Positions 34,696 through 46,443 of a DNA stretch of 64,000 bases are shown one piece after another. Made by a program: the position numbers and the translations under genes. The notes beneath the pieces were generated by a model that saw nothing but the letters and a program-made list of their open reading frames with translations, did no database searches and was not told the DNA's origin. The stretch's first letter is position 1; the number at the start of each line of letters is the position of its first letter. The stretch spans positions 61,113,149-61,177,148 of the forward strand of contig NC_135505.1 of assembly GCF_052857255.1 (NCBI RefSeq), written 5' to 3'. Source of the DNA: Amblyomma americanum (lineage: Eukaryota; Arthropoda; Arachnida; Ixodida; Ixodidae).

Positions 34696-35687
34696 TCCCT
34701 TGATTTCCGACAAACTATTTCAATCAGACTCCTGAAGTTGATGCACTTCCTGAAAATTTCGGATCGACCTGGTTTAAGAGTGGGCTCTATGTGCGCGAAA
34801 AAGAGAGCGACGCGACGAGGCGGCGTGGGGACGTTCGATCCGTCGCTTAGTAGCAACCTCCAAGGAAGCGAAGGCGACGCGCACTAGCGACGTGCACAGC
34901 GGTCTCCGTGCGTGCGCACTCGAGCATAGTAAACACGCCCGTAACTGTCCTCTCTCTTAAAATTTTGTGAATGTGCCTCATAGCCAGGGTAAAAGAAATA
35001 TTTTCTCTACGGTAGCAGTCTAGCGACAGAGACGAAGTCACATCGCGGATTCACGGGGAGGTGTGTTTTGTTCGGTGCCTGAGCACTCCGGCTTAGTGAA
35101 AACTCCCGTAAACTCTCACCGAAATCTGCTTCTAAGTGAGAAAACTATAATATTCAAGTGAGAATAGGCGCTCCGAGTGTTTCTGCACCCGTATACTGTT
35201 GCGCAGCGGAAATTTGGATCGAGCGCCGTTACCGCCGGCTCGACACGCATCTCTCCCTGCAGTACGCCCGCTCGTACAGCCCGCTCCAAATGTTGTAAGC
35301 CCTCTGTGACAGATGAGCAGATTGTTCTCATTCTCTAAATGATACTGGTCTGCCTCAGACGCGTATCATTTCCGCTGTCATTGACCACTATCTGAGGTTC
35401 TACCTCCGAATTGAGGGGAACCAAATCCGCGACCAACTTTCGTCCCGGCGCCTGTTTCTCGGCCGGCTCCAGCACCGCTAACAAGCGCAGCTGCCCAATC
35501 GAAGCACTTCGCCACTTGCCGTTCGTTTACGACGTAGTTACGCGCAGCTAACGCACACAGCGACTACCGGCCTAATCTGCGATGCACGCGGATTCCAAAC
35601 GCCAGTCTGATGCCACGCGCGAAGAAAACACGCTTGCGGAGCAGGAGTTCGTCTGCTACATGCATCTCAAACAAGGCGGCCGGCTGG
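34695..35687. other. No gene recognised
   Basis: CpG-rich with several short frames. No exon or known repeat is supported. Confidence 0.4.
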
Positions 35688-37735
35688 ATGGATGGATAGA
35701 TGGATACGGCTGAACCCTTTATATCGGGCGGTGGCTCAAGCCACCTAGCCATGTCTTGTGAAATTTTACTCCTGTCTTGTTTTTAGCCACCACTCACATA
35801 ACCTTCGCTTGGTTACTTCTAACCTCTTAAAATCCACTTTCCCTTCACTATCCCTAAACCCCAATGCCTTGGGTAAGTCAGCCCCGCTGCCTTCCACTGT
35901 AGGGTGAAGCCCTTTACAGGAGAGTATCAAGTGTTCAGCCGTTTCCTCCTCCTCTCCGCACGCAATGCACAAAGTGTCTATCTCCTGGTACCTGACTCTT
36001 AGTCCGCAAAACTCCAGTCCTGGCCTCAAACAACAAAGAACTTCCCCTACAATTATCATAGATATTTTCTTTGACAATTTCCTGTTTAAAGGTCCGGTAT
36101 GTTTCCAGTGCCAATTTCGTCAGCATCCCTGTTTTCCACAAAGCTCTCTCTGTTCCTTTAACCTTTTTCTTAACCGATAATTGCTGATTTGCCCCCTTAC
36201 TGCTGTCCAGATATTTGCTTGTCAATTTTCTAGTTCGCTTTCTCCATTTCGTGTCAACATTCTTTATATACAGGTATCTGAAAGCTTTCCTAGCCCACCG
36301 CTTTTCCTCCATCTTTCTCAATCGTTCCTCAAATGCTATCTTACTGCTAGCCTCTCTGCTCTCGAAAGACGCCCATCCCATATCACCCTGTACCCCCTAA
36401 TTTGGTGTATTGCCATGTGCTCCCAAAGCTAACCTCCCTACTCCCCGTTGCCTAATTTCCAGCCTTGCTTGAACATCTGGCCTCATACACAGGACCGCAT
36501 TACCGAAGGTCAGGCTAGGGACCATCACCCCTTTCCAGATCCCTCTTACCACCTCATACCTATTGTAATTCCACAGTGCCCTATTTTTCATGACAGATGC
36601 ATTCCTACTAGCTTTATTCATTACATATTTTTCATGCTCTGTCAGATACTCAGCACTGTTATTTATCCACACCCCAAGATACTTGTACTCATTCACTACC
36701 TTTAGCACGAACTCCTGTATTCTATGCTCGCCGCCCTCTTCATTAAATATCATGACTGCAGATTTTTCCTTACTATACTTGAAGCCTAATCTATCTCCCT
36801 CTGTACTGCATATGTTTAACAGCTTCTGCAGGCCTTCCTTGTTGTCAGCCATTATCACTATATCGTCCGCGTATATTAGTCCCGGTAATGTCTGTTTAAT
36901 CAATTCCCCTTGCTTGAAAAAAGATAGGTTGAAGCCTAGTCCGCTCCCCTCTAGCTTGGTCTCCAACCCTTGCAGGTACAACATGAACAACAAAGGGGAC
37001 TGAGGACATCCTTTTCTAAGCCCCCGCTGTATCTCTACAGGCCCTGATACATTTTTTCCTATTTTATGAGCACTCTGTTACCTCTATATATATCTTTTTA
37101 AAGATTAATTACTCCATTTTCCACATCCAATGTGCCCAGTATGGCCCCTAAATGCTCCTGAGTAACGTTGTCGTAGGCTCCCCTAATATCCAGAAATGCT
37201 AGCTATAAGGGCCTATGTTCCTTTTCCGCAATTTCTATACACTGTGTCAATGAAAATAGATTGTCCTCCAACCTCCTTTGTTTCCGGAACCCATTCTGTA
37301 GTTCCCCTAACACCCCCTCGTTCTCCACCCAAGCCTGCAGTCTATCCTTTATAATTTGCATCACCACCCTGTAAACCACAGATGTCACTGTTATGGGGCG
37401 ATAGTTACTTACGTCTGCTTTGTCCCCCTTTCCCTTATATATCATGTTCATTCTACTTAATCGCCATTCATCGGGGACTTTCTCATCCACTATCATTTTG
37501 TTCACTACCTGTATTAATGTTTGCTTGGATTTTGGTCCTAACTTCTTTATCAACATAATCGGGATACCATCTGGTCCTGTTGATGTGCCACTAGGAACCT
37601 TCTCTGCCCTTTCCCACTCTCCTTGCTCAAGTGAAGCTATTGCTGTAACCGGTCTATCCTCCTTCGATAAATTATGTACCACGTGCGACGGCGCACCGCA
37701 GCGACGCGGTGCGGCTGTGCGCCAGTGCATACCAC
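35688..37735 (-). pseudogene. Truncated LINE with RT, zinc knuckle and (ATCC)n tail
   Basis: Minus-strand pieces in order: PSGTSTGPDGIPIMLIKKLG and NYRPITVTSVVYRVVMQII (RT fingers, 37730-37203); after a break, GLIYADDIVIMADNKEGLQ (catalytic YADD) and FKYSKEKSAVMIF (36993-36397); a Lys/Arg-rich region; and a C-terminal C-x2-C-x8-H-x4-C knuckle CIACGEEEETAEHLILSC (35766-36077). Frames shift at about 37200, 36400 and 36000. The 3' UTR ends in (ATCC)n at about 35690-35710. No endonuclease is present and the 5' end is lost near 37680-37735. I cannot name the clade with confidence. Confidence 0.8.
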
Positions 37736-38426
37736 CTATAAGTCACGAAAGTTGAGCAAAGTTATTCCACCTTGATCTTCGGAGCAAAAAATATTGACAC
37801 AAATATTAACACAGCAAAATAGGATAAAAAGCAGTAGTTTTATTATTTTGTAGTCAAGCTCTCAATCACGCTCTAATGTACGAGTCATAGCCATTGTCTA
37901 GCCATAGCCATAGCTACTGTAGTCATTTCATCCCTCTAGCCCACTCTACACGCAGCATTTTTTTTGTGTGCGAAGGCTTGTAGGTGTGAAAACGCTGTCT
38001 CCTAGTCGCGACGTTTGCTGCATTAGCTTGTTAGGATCGTCAGACGTCATGCATATCCTAGTGGAGTGGCTCACGGAGGATTCGTGGAATGTACTGCACA
38101 TCCGTGCGCTCGTTGATGTTAGTGTGGGCATGCGCGTTATGAAAGACACGAACGCGATAAAGGATTGTAGAAACAGTGACGTCGCCGTCAGTTCTAAAGA
38201 TGGAGAACTGCCTGCATTGGCCAAGCTGCTTGACTGTGGTGAGTATGATTATAACCGCACTAGTCATTTGCGCAGGTTGCGAATGTGTGCACGCTTTCTT
38301 TGCAGGCACACAGGCAAAGATGGAGCGACGGCGCGCGAAAATTGTGCCATCACATACTGCATCCTCTAGTCGCGCCGTGGAATCGCCTGGAGAATCCTTT
38401 CAGGGGGTAAGGCCTAAAAATATTCA
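37736..38426. other. No gene recognised
   Basis: Frames of 83-133 codons at 37968-38369 on both strands lack recognisable domains. The ATC-rich run at 38427 starts the next LINE's tail. Confidence 0.4.
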
Positions 38427-40895
38427 TCATCATCATCATCATCAGCCTTACTACACCCACTGCAGGGCAAAGGCCTCTCCCATGTCTCTCCAATTAACCC
38501 TATCCTTTGCCAGCTGCATCCACCCTTTGCCTGCAAACTTCTTAATCTCATCCGCCCACCTAACTTTCTGCCGCCCCCTGCTACGCTTACTTTCTCTTGG
38601 AATCCACTCCGTTACCCTTAAGGACCAGCGGTTATCTTGCCTTCGCATCACATGCCCTGCCCAAGCCCATTTCTTTCTCTTGATTTCGACTAGGATGTCA
38701 TTAACCCGTGTTTGTTCCCTCACCCACTCTGCCCGCTTCCGATCTCTTAACGTTACACCTATCATTTTTCTTTCCATGGCTCGCTGCGTTGTCCTTAACT
38801 TAAGCTGAACTCTTTTCGTTAGCCTCCACGTTTCTGCCCCGTAGGTGAGTACCGGTAAGATTATGCTGTTGTACACTTTCCTCTTGAGGGAAATTGGTAA
38901 ACTGCCACTGATGATCTGCGAGAATTTGCCATATGCGCTCCACCCCATTCTTATCCTTCTAGTTATCTCCCTCTCATGATCCGGATCAGCTGTCACTACC
39001 TGCCCTAAGTAGACGTATTCCGGCACAATTTCTAGGCTCTCGCTGCCAATTGTGAACTGTTGTTCCCTTGCTAGACTGTTGAACATTACCTTGGTTTTCT
39101 GCATGTTAATTTTTAGACCCATCGATCTGCTCTGCCTGTCTAACTCGTTGATCATGATTTGCAGTTCACCTCCTGAGTGACTCAGCAAGGCAATGTCATC
39201 AGCAAATCTCAGATTATTTAGGTATTCTCCATTTATTCTTATTCCCAACTGTTCCCAATTCAGGCCTCGAAATACCTCCTGCAAACATGCGGTGAACAGC
39301 ATTGGCGATATCGTGTCTCCTTGCCTGACGCCCTTCCTTATTGGAATTTTATTGCTGACTTTATGGAGGACTATAGTAGCTGTGCAGTTGCTATATATAT
39401 CTTCCAGTATTTTGACATAAGGCTCTTTTACCCCCTGATTACGCAATGCCTGTATGACTGCTGAGGTTTCCACTGAGTCGAATGCTTTCTCGTAATCAAT
39501 GAAAGCTATATATAGAGGTTGGTTATATTCTGCACATTTCTCTATCACCTGATTGATAGTGTGAATATGATCTATTGTGGAATATCCTTTACGAAAGCCT
39601 GCCTGATCATTTGGTTGATTAAAGTCTAACGTTGCCCTGACTCTATTAGCGATTACCTTAGTAAATACTTTGTAGGCAACGGATAGTAAGCTGATCGGCC
39701 TGTAATTTTTCAAGTCCTTGGCGTCTCCCTTCTTATGAATTAAGATAATGTTTGCATTCTTCCAAGCTTCTGGTACAGTCGAGGTCATAAGGCATTGCGT
39801 ATACAGGGTGGCTAGTTTTTCTAGCACGATGTCCCCTCCATCCTTCAACAGATCTGCTGTTACCTGATCCTCCCCAGCTGCTTTTCCCCTTTTCATTGCT
39901 TCTAAGGCTTTCTTTACTTCATCTTTCGTTACTGGCGGGATGACGCATTGCTGTGCACTGCTGTCTTTCTCATTGGCGCTCTGATTACATTGGCTACTGT
40001 ACAGCTCTGTGTAGAACTCTTCGGCTACGTTAACTATCTTATCCATATTGCTAATGACATTGCCCTGCTTGTCTCTTAATGCATACATCTGGTTTTTACC
40101 TATGCCTAGTTTCCTCTTCACTGTTTTTAGGCAACCTCCGTTCTTTATAGCATGCTCGATTCTCTCCATATTAAACTTCCTTATGTCGGCTACCTTGCGC
40201 TTATTTATTAACTTTGATAGCTCCGTTAGTTCTATTATATCGGTAGTGTTAGATGCCTTCATGTTTTGGCGCTTCTTAATCAGATCTTTCGTCACCTGAG
40301 ATAGCTTCCCGGTGTCTTTTCGAACTGTCCTACCGCCTACTTCTACTGCGCACTCCGTAATTATTGATGTCAGGTTATCGTGCATTGAATGAACATCAAG
40401 ATCATCTTCCTCAGTTAAAGCAGAGTATCTGTTTTGCAGCGCTATCCTAAACTCCTGTGCTTTCCCTCTTACGGCTAACTCGTTAATGGTCTTCTTCTTC
40501 GCTAGATTCTTCCGTTCCCTCTTCAAGTCTAAGCTAATTCTAGACCTTACTATTCTATGGTCGCTGCAACGCACCCTTCCGAGGACGGCCACATCCTGAA
40601 TGATGCCAGGTTTAGCGCATAGTATGAAGTCGATTTCATTTTTAATCTCACCATTGGGGCTCTTCCAGGTCCACTTCCTGTTTTCTCGTTTGCGGAAGAA
40701 GGTATTCATGATCCGTAAATTATTTCTATCCGCGAATTCGACTAATAATTCTCCCCTGCTATTTCTAGAGCCTATCCCATAGTCACCTACCGCGTGGTCG
40801 TCAGCCTGCTTCTTGCCCACCTTCGCATTGAAGTCGCCCATCAGTACAGTGTACTGCGATTTTACTCTATTCATTGCTGATTCTACGTCCTCATA
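38427..40895 (-). mobile_element. RTE-type LINE, 5'-truncated, with intact 807-codon ORF
   Basis: The minus-strand ORF (40874-38451) encodes 807 residues without a stop. It starts inside the endonuclease domain: VLMGDFNAKVGKKQADDHAV, FFRKRENRKWTWKSPNGE, and CSDHRIVRS, the catalytic SDH motif. The RT follows with KKGDAKDLKNYRPISLLSV, IAFIDYEKAFDSVET (motif A), KGVRQGDTISPMLFT (motif B) and LRFADDIALLSHSG (motif C). The C-terminal block has YLGQVV, LTYGAETWRLT, and RKWAWAGHVMRRQDNRW, typical of RTE-group LINEs. The 3' tail is (GAT)n at 38427-38445. Only the 5' part of the endonuclease is absent, at about 40895. An in-frame TAA lies just upstream of the first Met. This is the least decayed LINE in the window. 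Confidence 0.9.
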
Positions 40896-41658
40896 TTATC
40901 GTAATTTATTACAGGCAGGTCTCTCCTAGCCCTCAGGCAGTGCGAGTTCCCTCGGTTGGCAGTCACTCAAACTCTTAGAAAAGCGCCTTGGGGCAGATTT
41001 TGTCACGAATGTTTGCGTAATTAAACAGCGCGTGAGCATACACGTATAAATTTTTTTTCTACTTATTTTACACGGTTTGTTTTTTTTCGTGGACGTTGAT
41101 ATTATTTCTTGGTCAGTTTGCACTGATGCCTAAGGGACCCATTTAAGAAACACCAGTTATGCGACCTTGTTGCTTGCTGCTTTGAAGTATAAAGATTATT
41201 TTGGTCTAATGAGCAATTGGATTTATATGGAAACGCGCTGCCCCATTCGCAGTGACGTGTGCAAAAGGCCGGAAAAAGTGCTTACCCATTAACAACCACA
41301 TGTATTAGACAGAAAAAGTACAGTGTACACTTTTTGCCAAGCATGTTTTCTTCGCCACAAGTGAGAAATCGGTGAGCAGTATGAGAAGAAATTTGCATTT
41401 GCAAGCATGTACAGTCTGAGTCACCTATGTGTAGAGCGCTCGAGCAGTGCACACTGGCCAAAAAATACGGAAATGAAAGATCACCTCATCGTTTCTGGGC
41501 AAACTGCAAGTGTCTACCTTTGTTCCAGGTCTACGTAGCTGTATTTCCGGGCTAGTTTTGCCCTAAAACGTGGTAGCTGCAATGAGATGTGCCTTTGTTG
41601 GCAGAGAACTGAGTTGCCCGTGCACTCTACACAAGGGTGATGTAATGCAGCCTGTATA
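40896..41658. other. No gene recognised
   Basis: AT-rich; nothing recognisable. Confidence 0.4.
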
Positions 41659-42724
41659 TACCAGGTGTCCCAGCTAAATGTAACTAAGCCTTCAAAACAG
41701 ATGAAGTGTCCTAGCCCCGTGAAACCAACTGACGGTTGTTCAGAGTCGCGTGGCCTAGTGTGCAGTACTTTTTAAGGCGAAAGCCTTTAATGGCACATCC
41801 TCGCGTCTGTCCTTCCGTTACCATCATCAACTCGATAAGAAAAAAACTTTGTGCACGGTGGTATTCGAACCACCATCCTTCCGTTCCTTAGCTGAGGGTG
41901 CTAACGAGTACTCTACTTCCTGCCAATGCATATGTAGTTCTCCTTGTCTAGGACGCTAGAGAGTGTTTGCAGAAAGGCGCCAAATCAGACTGATGCCTCC
42001 CAAATGCCCTCCAGAGTCTCCAGCATTTGAGATTCACAAACAACTGTGTACTTAACATCTTAACCACACATCAGTGACACAAGCAGCAACACCGCAGTAA
42101 ATCCTTTCGCCTCACCGCACTTTAGGTCAACAAAGTGTTCCCCTGAATTTCTTCTTAAAGTTAATTATTAGTGTCAATAAGAAAATGCCAATGGAAAAGC
42201 TAGAGATTGCCAAAAAAACCTTTAGCTGGGCTAGGTACGATTTACGTAGCTTCATTTATTGGTCTTTAAAGAAAGCTATCACCTGACCAGCTGCTGGCTC
42301 ACATCTCTGCCCCAGTGTGGACGCAAAGGCAAATCGGGGAGAGCACTGCAGAAAAAAAAAACTAATTTTGTTCTCGAAGATGCGTCTTGGGATGTTGAAG
42401 TAGCACCGTTGTCATGAGGAATCTTTTTTTATTGTGTGAGTTGTGGTTTAAGGTTAGTAGAAAAAACTTTATGTAAATGGTACCTTGGTGCAAACGTTTT
42501 AGTCAGCTGTTTTTCAAAGTGATCCACAACTTTTTCTTTGAGACTTTATTTGCGACGTCAATAATTAAAAAGTTATCTAACTAGGCTGAACTAATTACCT
42601 TTAAAGAACAAAAAATACTGCAGACTAGGACATGCAACTCTAAATAACCCTCAATTGGTTTCATGCTGCTAGGAGATCCTGTGTGTTTTAAAAACTTGGT
42701 TACATTTAGCTGGGGCACCTGGTA
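41659..42724. mobile_element. MITE or non-autonomous DNA transposon with about 95-bp TIRs
   Basis: The left end CCAGGTGTCCCAGCTAAATG (41661) and the reverse complement of the right end CCAGGTGCCCCAGCTAAATG (ending 42722) match. The match continues for about 95 bp, including CCTAGC...GTGAAACCAACTGA against CCTAGCAGCATGAAACCAAT. TA flanks both ends (41659-41660 and 42723-42724), consistent with a TA target duplication. No transposase ORF is present. A tRNA-like element lies inside (about 41785-42000). Confidence 0.8.
41785..42000 (-). repeat. tRNA-like element nested in the MITE
   Basis: On the minus strand GGTGGTTCGAATACCACC is a B-box hairpin, preceded by GTAGAGTACTCGTTAGCACC as a D-arm-like block. 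It is bounded by GGCGAAAGCCTTTAATGGC, which recurs at 50525, so the family is dispersed. Confidence 0.5.
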
Positions 42725-43594
42725 GAATGATGTGGCCACGGAGGCCACATTTAATCCATGTTACGGGTGGGTGCTTGAGAGGCCTGTCAGCTGCGACTGG
42801 TACGCTTGGTGACAGATTTTCTTGGCAGTGAAGGGAAGGCCACAGGGCCAGAGCATCCATAACTGTCGTTCCGCCAATCAGTTCAGCCACACGACGTTGC
42901 GCCTGGCTGCCTGGCGCACAGCTCTTCCCATGGGGGCTTCATTCCGCTGCTGGAGCAGCGGTCACCATGTATTGAAGCTTCTTGTAACTAGACGGGCCTA
43001 TCGAATTTGTTTTAATCAAGGAAGTCGTCTTATCCTTGATCTTCAACTTTGAAAGTTGTGCCTTAAATAACAATTTTTAACTAATAATTATTGACAATAT
43101 GCCGTATTGTGAGCGAAAACTGATCTGCCAGTGAAGACTTCAATCTGCTGCGTATGAAGTTAGGGTCTGCTTCGGTTTCTTAGCTTCCCCACATTTGCCA
43201 AGCTATCGCTTAGTACAGCCAGACGTGTTCCTTGGCGTGCATGCTTGCCACCACCTCGTCGTCGTCTCCCTGAGCCAAAGGGGTGGTGCAACATATTTAT
43301 TCGGGTGTTGACTTTGTGACATATATTAAGGCAGAGAATCACGGCTTTTTCAGGAACTCCTTACTATTCTGTATACAATCCCCAAATTTTGCATCGAGAA
43401 ATATGGGTTTCGCCCACCACTGAACTGTCCCCTGTAAAAGGAAATGCTAGATTCTCCCCTAAATGTCTGTTATTTTGTATAAAGTGTCTCCAAATTACGG
43501 CACCACATTGTTTTAGGGAATACGCTGCCTCCTGCTACAGTGCAAGCAGCAAGAAGCGAGCAAATTACTAAAATATGTACAGTTTGTTTATCAG
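42725..43594. other. No gene recognised
   Basis: Minus-strand frames at 42669-42890 (partly inside the MITE end) and 43160-43342 carry no recognised domain. If the BEN-like gene has upstream exons, they could lie here. Confidence 0.35.
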
Positions 43595-43729
43595 ACTGCC
43601 TCCAAATGCGGCTGCGGTACACAGCGGCAACTCAAGGAGCTGCAAGCATATGTCGCGTTTCTAGAAGAGCGACTGAAGGTTGCCGAAAACAACAATGGAA
43701 GTTCACATTTTGATTACATAACTTCACAG
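43595..43729 (+). CDS. Predicted coiled-coil exon of the nested BEN-like gene
   Basis: The acceptor GTTTGTTTATCAG ends at 43594. The frame encodes 45 residues including CGCGTQRQLKELQAYVAFLE and ERLKVAENNNG. This has heptad-like Leu/Val spacing predicting a short coiled coil, as often found N-terminal to BEN domains, probably for dimerisation. The donor is the weakest point: CAG followed by GTTTTT at 43730 (phase 0), or an earlier GTTCAC or GTTGCC. Read through, the frame runs on to a TGA at 43805-43807. It lies in predicted intron 4 of the larger gene, same strand. Assignment to the BEN-like gene is by order and coding style only. Confidence 0.4.
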
Positions 43730-46365
43730 GTTTTTGGCAGCATTAGTGATGTGCCTGCAAGCTTTGCTGTATTTGGAACAATTTTGGATGATAAGTCTAT
43801 ATTGTGACACATACAAGTGTGTGTAACCTGCCATGCTGGACAGTTTGTTGAAAGCTTGCTGTCACATGTATTCCGGCATTTTATGTGCAGTTGACTGATT
43901 CCGGCGTGGGTTTTTCTTTGCAACCACTGTAGTCATGATTTTTAATTCTACAGACAACAGATTTTAAATGTGTTGTGGAGTGGGTGCAAGGTAGCAGATA
44001 ATGCACAATTTTTGACGACTGGCAGTCCTTCCTGTGTTTGCCTATTCAATGAATTATCTCTTTTGCTCCTGCTGCACAAAATAAACAATGAAAAAAGCAA
44101 GGCTTTCTTAGTCGTGCGCTTGCAGACATGTACTGAGTAGGGGATGGTCACAAGTTTTTATCAGTCCTGCGGGCCTTTTTGTCAGTGTGAAAAAGATGTC
44201 AGGAATATCAACAGCCTTGCCTTCACTGTAGTCCTGCTATTACCAGTGCCTCGAAATGAGTTAATATTTCTGTGCGATTATTTGCATTTCCATCATCATA
44301 TTTGTGTCCATTAAATTTATTTTTGCATGTGATTTTTTGTTTTAATTTAAAAGAGTAGGCACCAAATTTTCGCCCGGGTGTGTTTTTTACTTTGCTATGG
44401 TGTTCAAAACAAAAGTGTACATGAGTCATGATGTGGAGTTCACCTATGCCCGCTGAACAATTCATAACTGAATTTTTATATTCTGGCATTTTGGTTCCGG
44501 TTTCACCAGTCGAATGACAACTTTGAGATAACAGCCGATTTTAGGTCGTGGGTCATACACATATTATCGTTGCTAGTCCATTTTTTGTGATATTGATGGA
44601 GGCAACATTCTAGAGGCCCGTGTGCTGTGCGATGTCAGTGCACGGTAAAGAACCCCAGGTGGCTGGAATCCCGAGAGCAATTCACTACGGCGTTCCTCAT
44701 AGCCATAGTCACTTTGGCACGGAACTCCCATGAGCCCATATACCATTTTTTGTGATTCCAATTCTTGGGCAGGTTTGAATAAGAGTCGGTGTTAAATAAA
44801 ACCAAGAAAGGAGTGACCACACGGTAATTTTTGTATGCCTCGCGTGACTTCAAATCGTCTGTTATTTCACAGTAGTCTTTCGGCTGTTGAAACGAAAGCG
44901 GAAATGTCATGAGAAAAAAAAAATTGTTAGAAATTATTTACCACTTCATGATGGATTTGTGGGCCTAACTTGGCGCAGATATAGAATGAAGACACAAGAC
45001 ACGTACACGTGGAGACATACATGCCAAGTTTGCTCACAAAAAACCATCATGGACAGCCTCCAACTTGCCCACCTACCTTTTTTGTTAATTACTAGTTGTT
45101 GGCACTATCCATATGCCTATCTGTTTTCTAATTGGTGCGCATCATTCCAAAAAGACACACAACTAAAATTTGATGTCTCTATCCTTTAACATAGATTCAA
45201 TATTCGGCACTATTTGCTGCTATTGTTACATACAACTCTGAAGCTTCTTCATCACTTCAAAGTGCTGAGTGCAGACAAAAGAAAAGGCGAACAGAAAGAG
45301 AATAATAATTCATAGTGCAGGAAAGGGGCCAGGTGGCAGGGCATTTTTTCATTGCTTGAAAGTGCCGGGCGTAGCCAAGCTAAAAGACAAAAACAGGACA
45401 TAGCGCAAGTAACGAAAAATATGCAGTACCAATTAGCCTCTTTTCCACCATTGTTAATGTTAAACCTGAAGTTTTAAGGAGAAGCTTGTTTAAAACAAAA
45501 ACTGTTAATAATGAATTCAATTCTAAAATCTTCACGTAACATGTATTTTTGTGCCATATCAAGTTCTTGCGGAATTACGTAATGCTGTGTAATTTTTTTC
45601 CTGAAACCTTTGTAAACTTTTTTCTGCATGCAACTTGAAGTGTTGATTTCTTCAGAAATTGGTTTTGAGGAAAGAAAATGATGCAGTGTGTCAAAAAATC
45701 CTGCTGTAGGGATAAAGGGAGGGAGAAAAAGAAGAAAGATGTGCAATGCATATCAAGAAATGCAGTAAGAGTAAAACTATCATCCTGCCTATTGTAGAAC
45801 TTGAGTCAAGGTGTGTTCAACTTGCTACCCCAGAAGTGAGAAGGAAAGATTGTATTCTTGTCTCCGGGCTGACAACTTCAAAACTCAGTAACTAGTGGTC
45901 AGCAGAAAACAATTTCTTCCTTATTGCATTCCTTGACGTAGCGAGAAAGTAACTGCATGCATTTTAGCAGGTTCCTGACAGCAAAATTTCTTATATACTT
46001 TTGGCATTAAGTCACATAACATATTGCATAAATTCGCAAGCACTAGTTTCACATAAAATTAAATGGCATGCCAGGTCCTTTACATAGCTGAACTAGTATT
46101 GAATTCTTATCCATTCTTTCATAAGCTCAAAAGAAGCATGCTTGACATCAGATTGGTCACATTGCTCGCACGCCTGTTTGTATATCAGCGTGTGTGTGTG
46201 TGTGTGTATAGAATTTATTTTCTCCTTTTGTTGCAAACTTGTGTTTGGGCTTGCTTCCCTGGAACTGAACCCTCCACTCCAAATGGCTATGGAATTAAGA
46301 CTGAGGCCAGACATGTTTTTAATTTGTACTATATGTGTTTGCTTCTTTATTCAGACTCATTCAAG
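43730..46365. other. Intronic sequence; one SINE fragment
   Basis: AT-rich with no exon seen, apart from the SINE fragment at 44594-44722. A TG run lies at about 46191-46207. Confidence 0.4.
44594..44722 (+). repeat. tRNA-derived SINE body, headless
   Basis: It carries GAGGCCCGTGTGCTGTGCGA, TGTCAGTGCACGGTAAAGAA, CCCCAGGTGG, CACTACGGCGTTCCTCATAG and CACTTTGG. The tRNA-like head is missing. Confidence 0.8.
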
Positions 46366-46443
46366 ATGGTGAAGCACCTAAAAAAAATAACCCATCAGCC
46401 GGAGTCCTCAGCAGCTCCTAGCACCAGTGCTGCAGCTGAGACG
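46366..46443 (+). CDS. Predicted linker exon of the nested BEN-like gene
   Basis: Encodes MVKHLKKITHQPESSAAPST and SAAAET in phase 0 before the donor GTAAAA at 46444. This joins in frame to the BEN exon at 50044. Two acceptors are possible. CAAG before the ATG (46365) gives phase 0. TTTATTCAG ending at 46354 has the better pyrimidine tract but needs an incoming phase of 1. The Ser/Ala/Pro-rich content suits a flexible linker. Confidence 0.4.

Noticed and set aside
35355..35460. Start of a CpG-rich host exon
   Set aside because: No AG/GT borders in a consistent frame were found.
41861..41935. Functional tRNA gene on the minus strand
   Set aside because: B-box-like hairpin only; no complete cloverleaf. 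It belongs to a dispersed element.
42669..42890. Minus-strand frame with WPSLHCQENL
   Set aside because: The first 56 bases lie in the MITE terminal repeat, so it is not a conserved gene.
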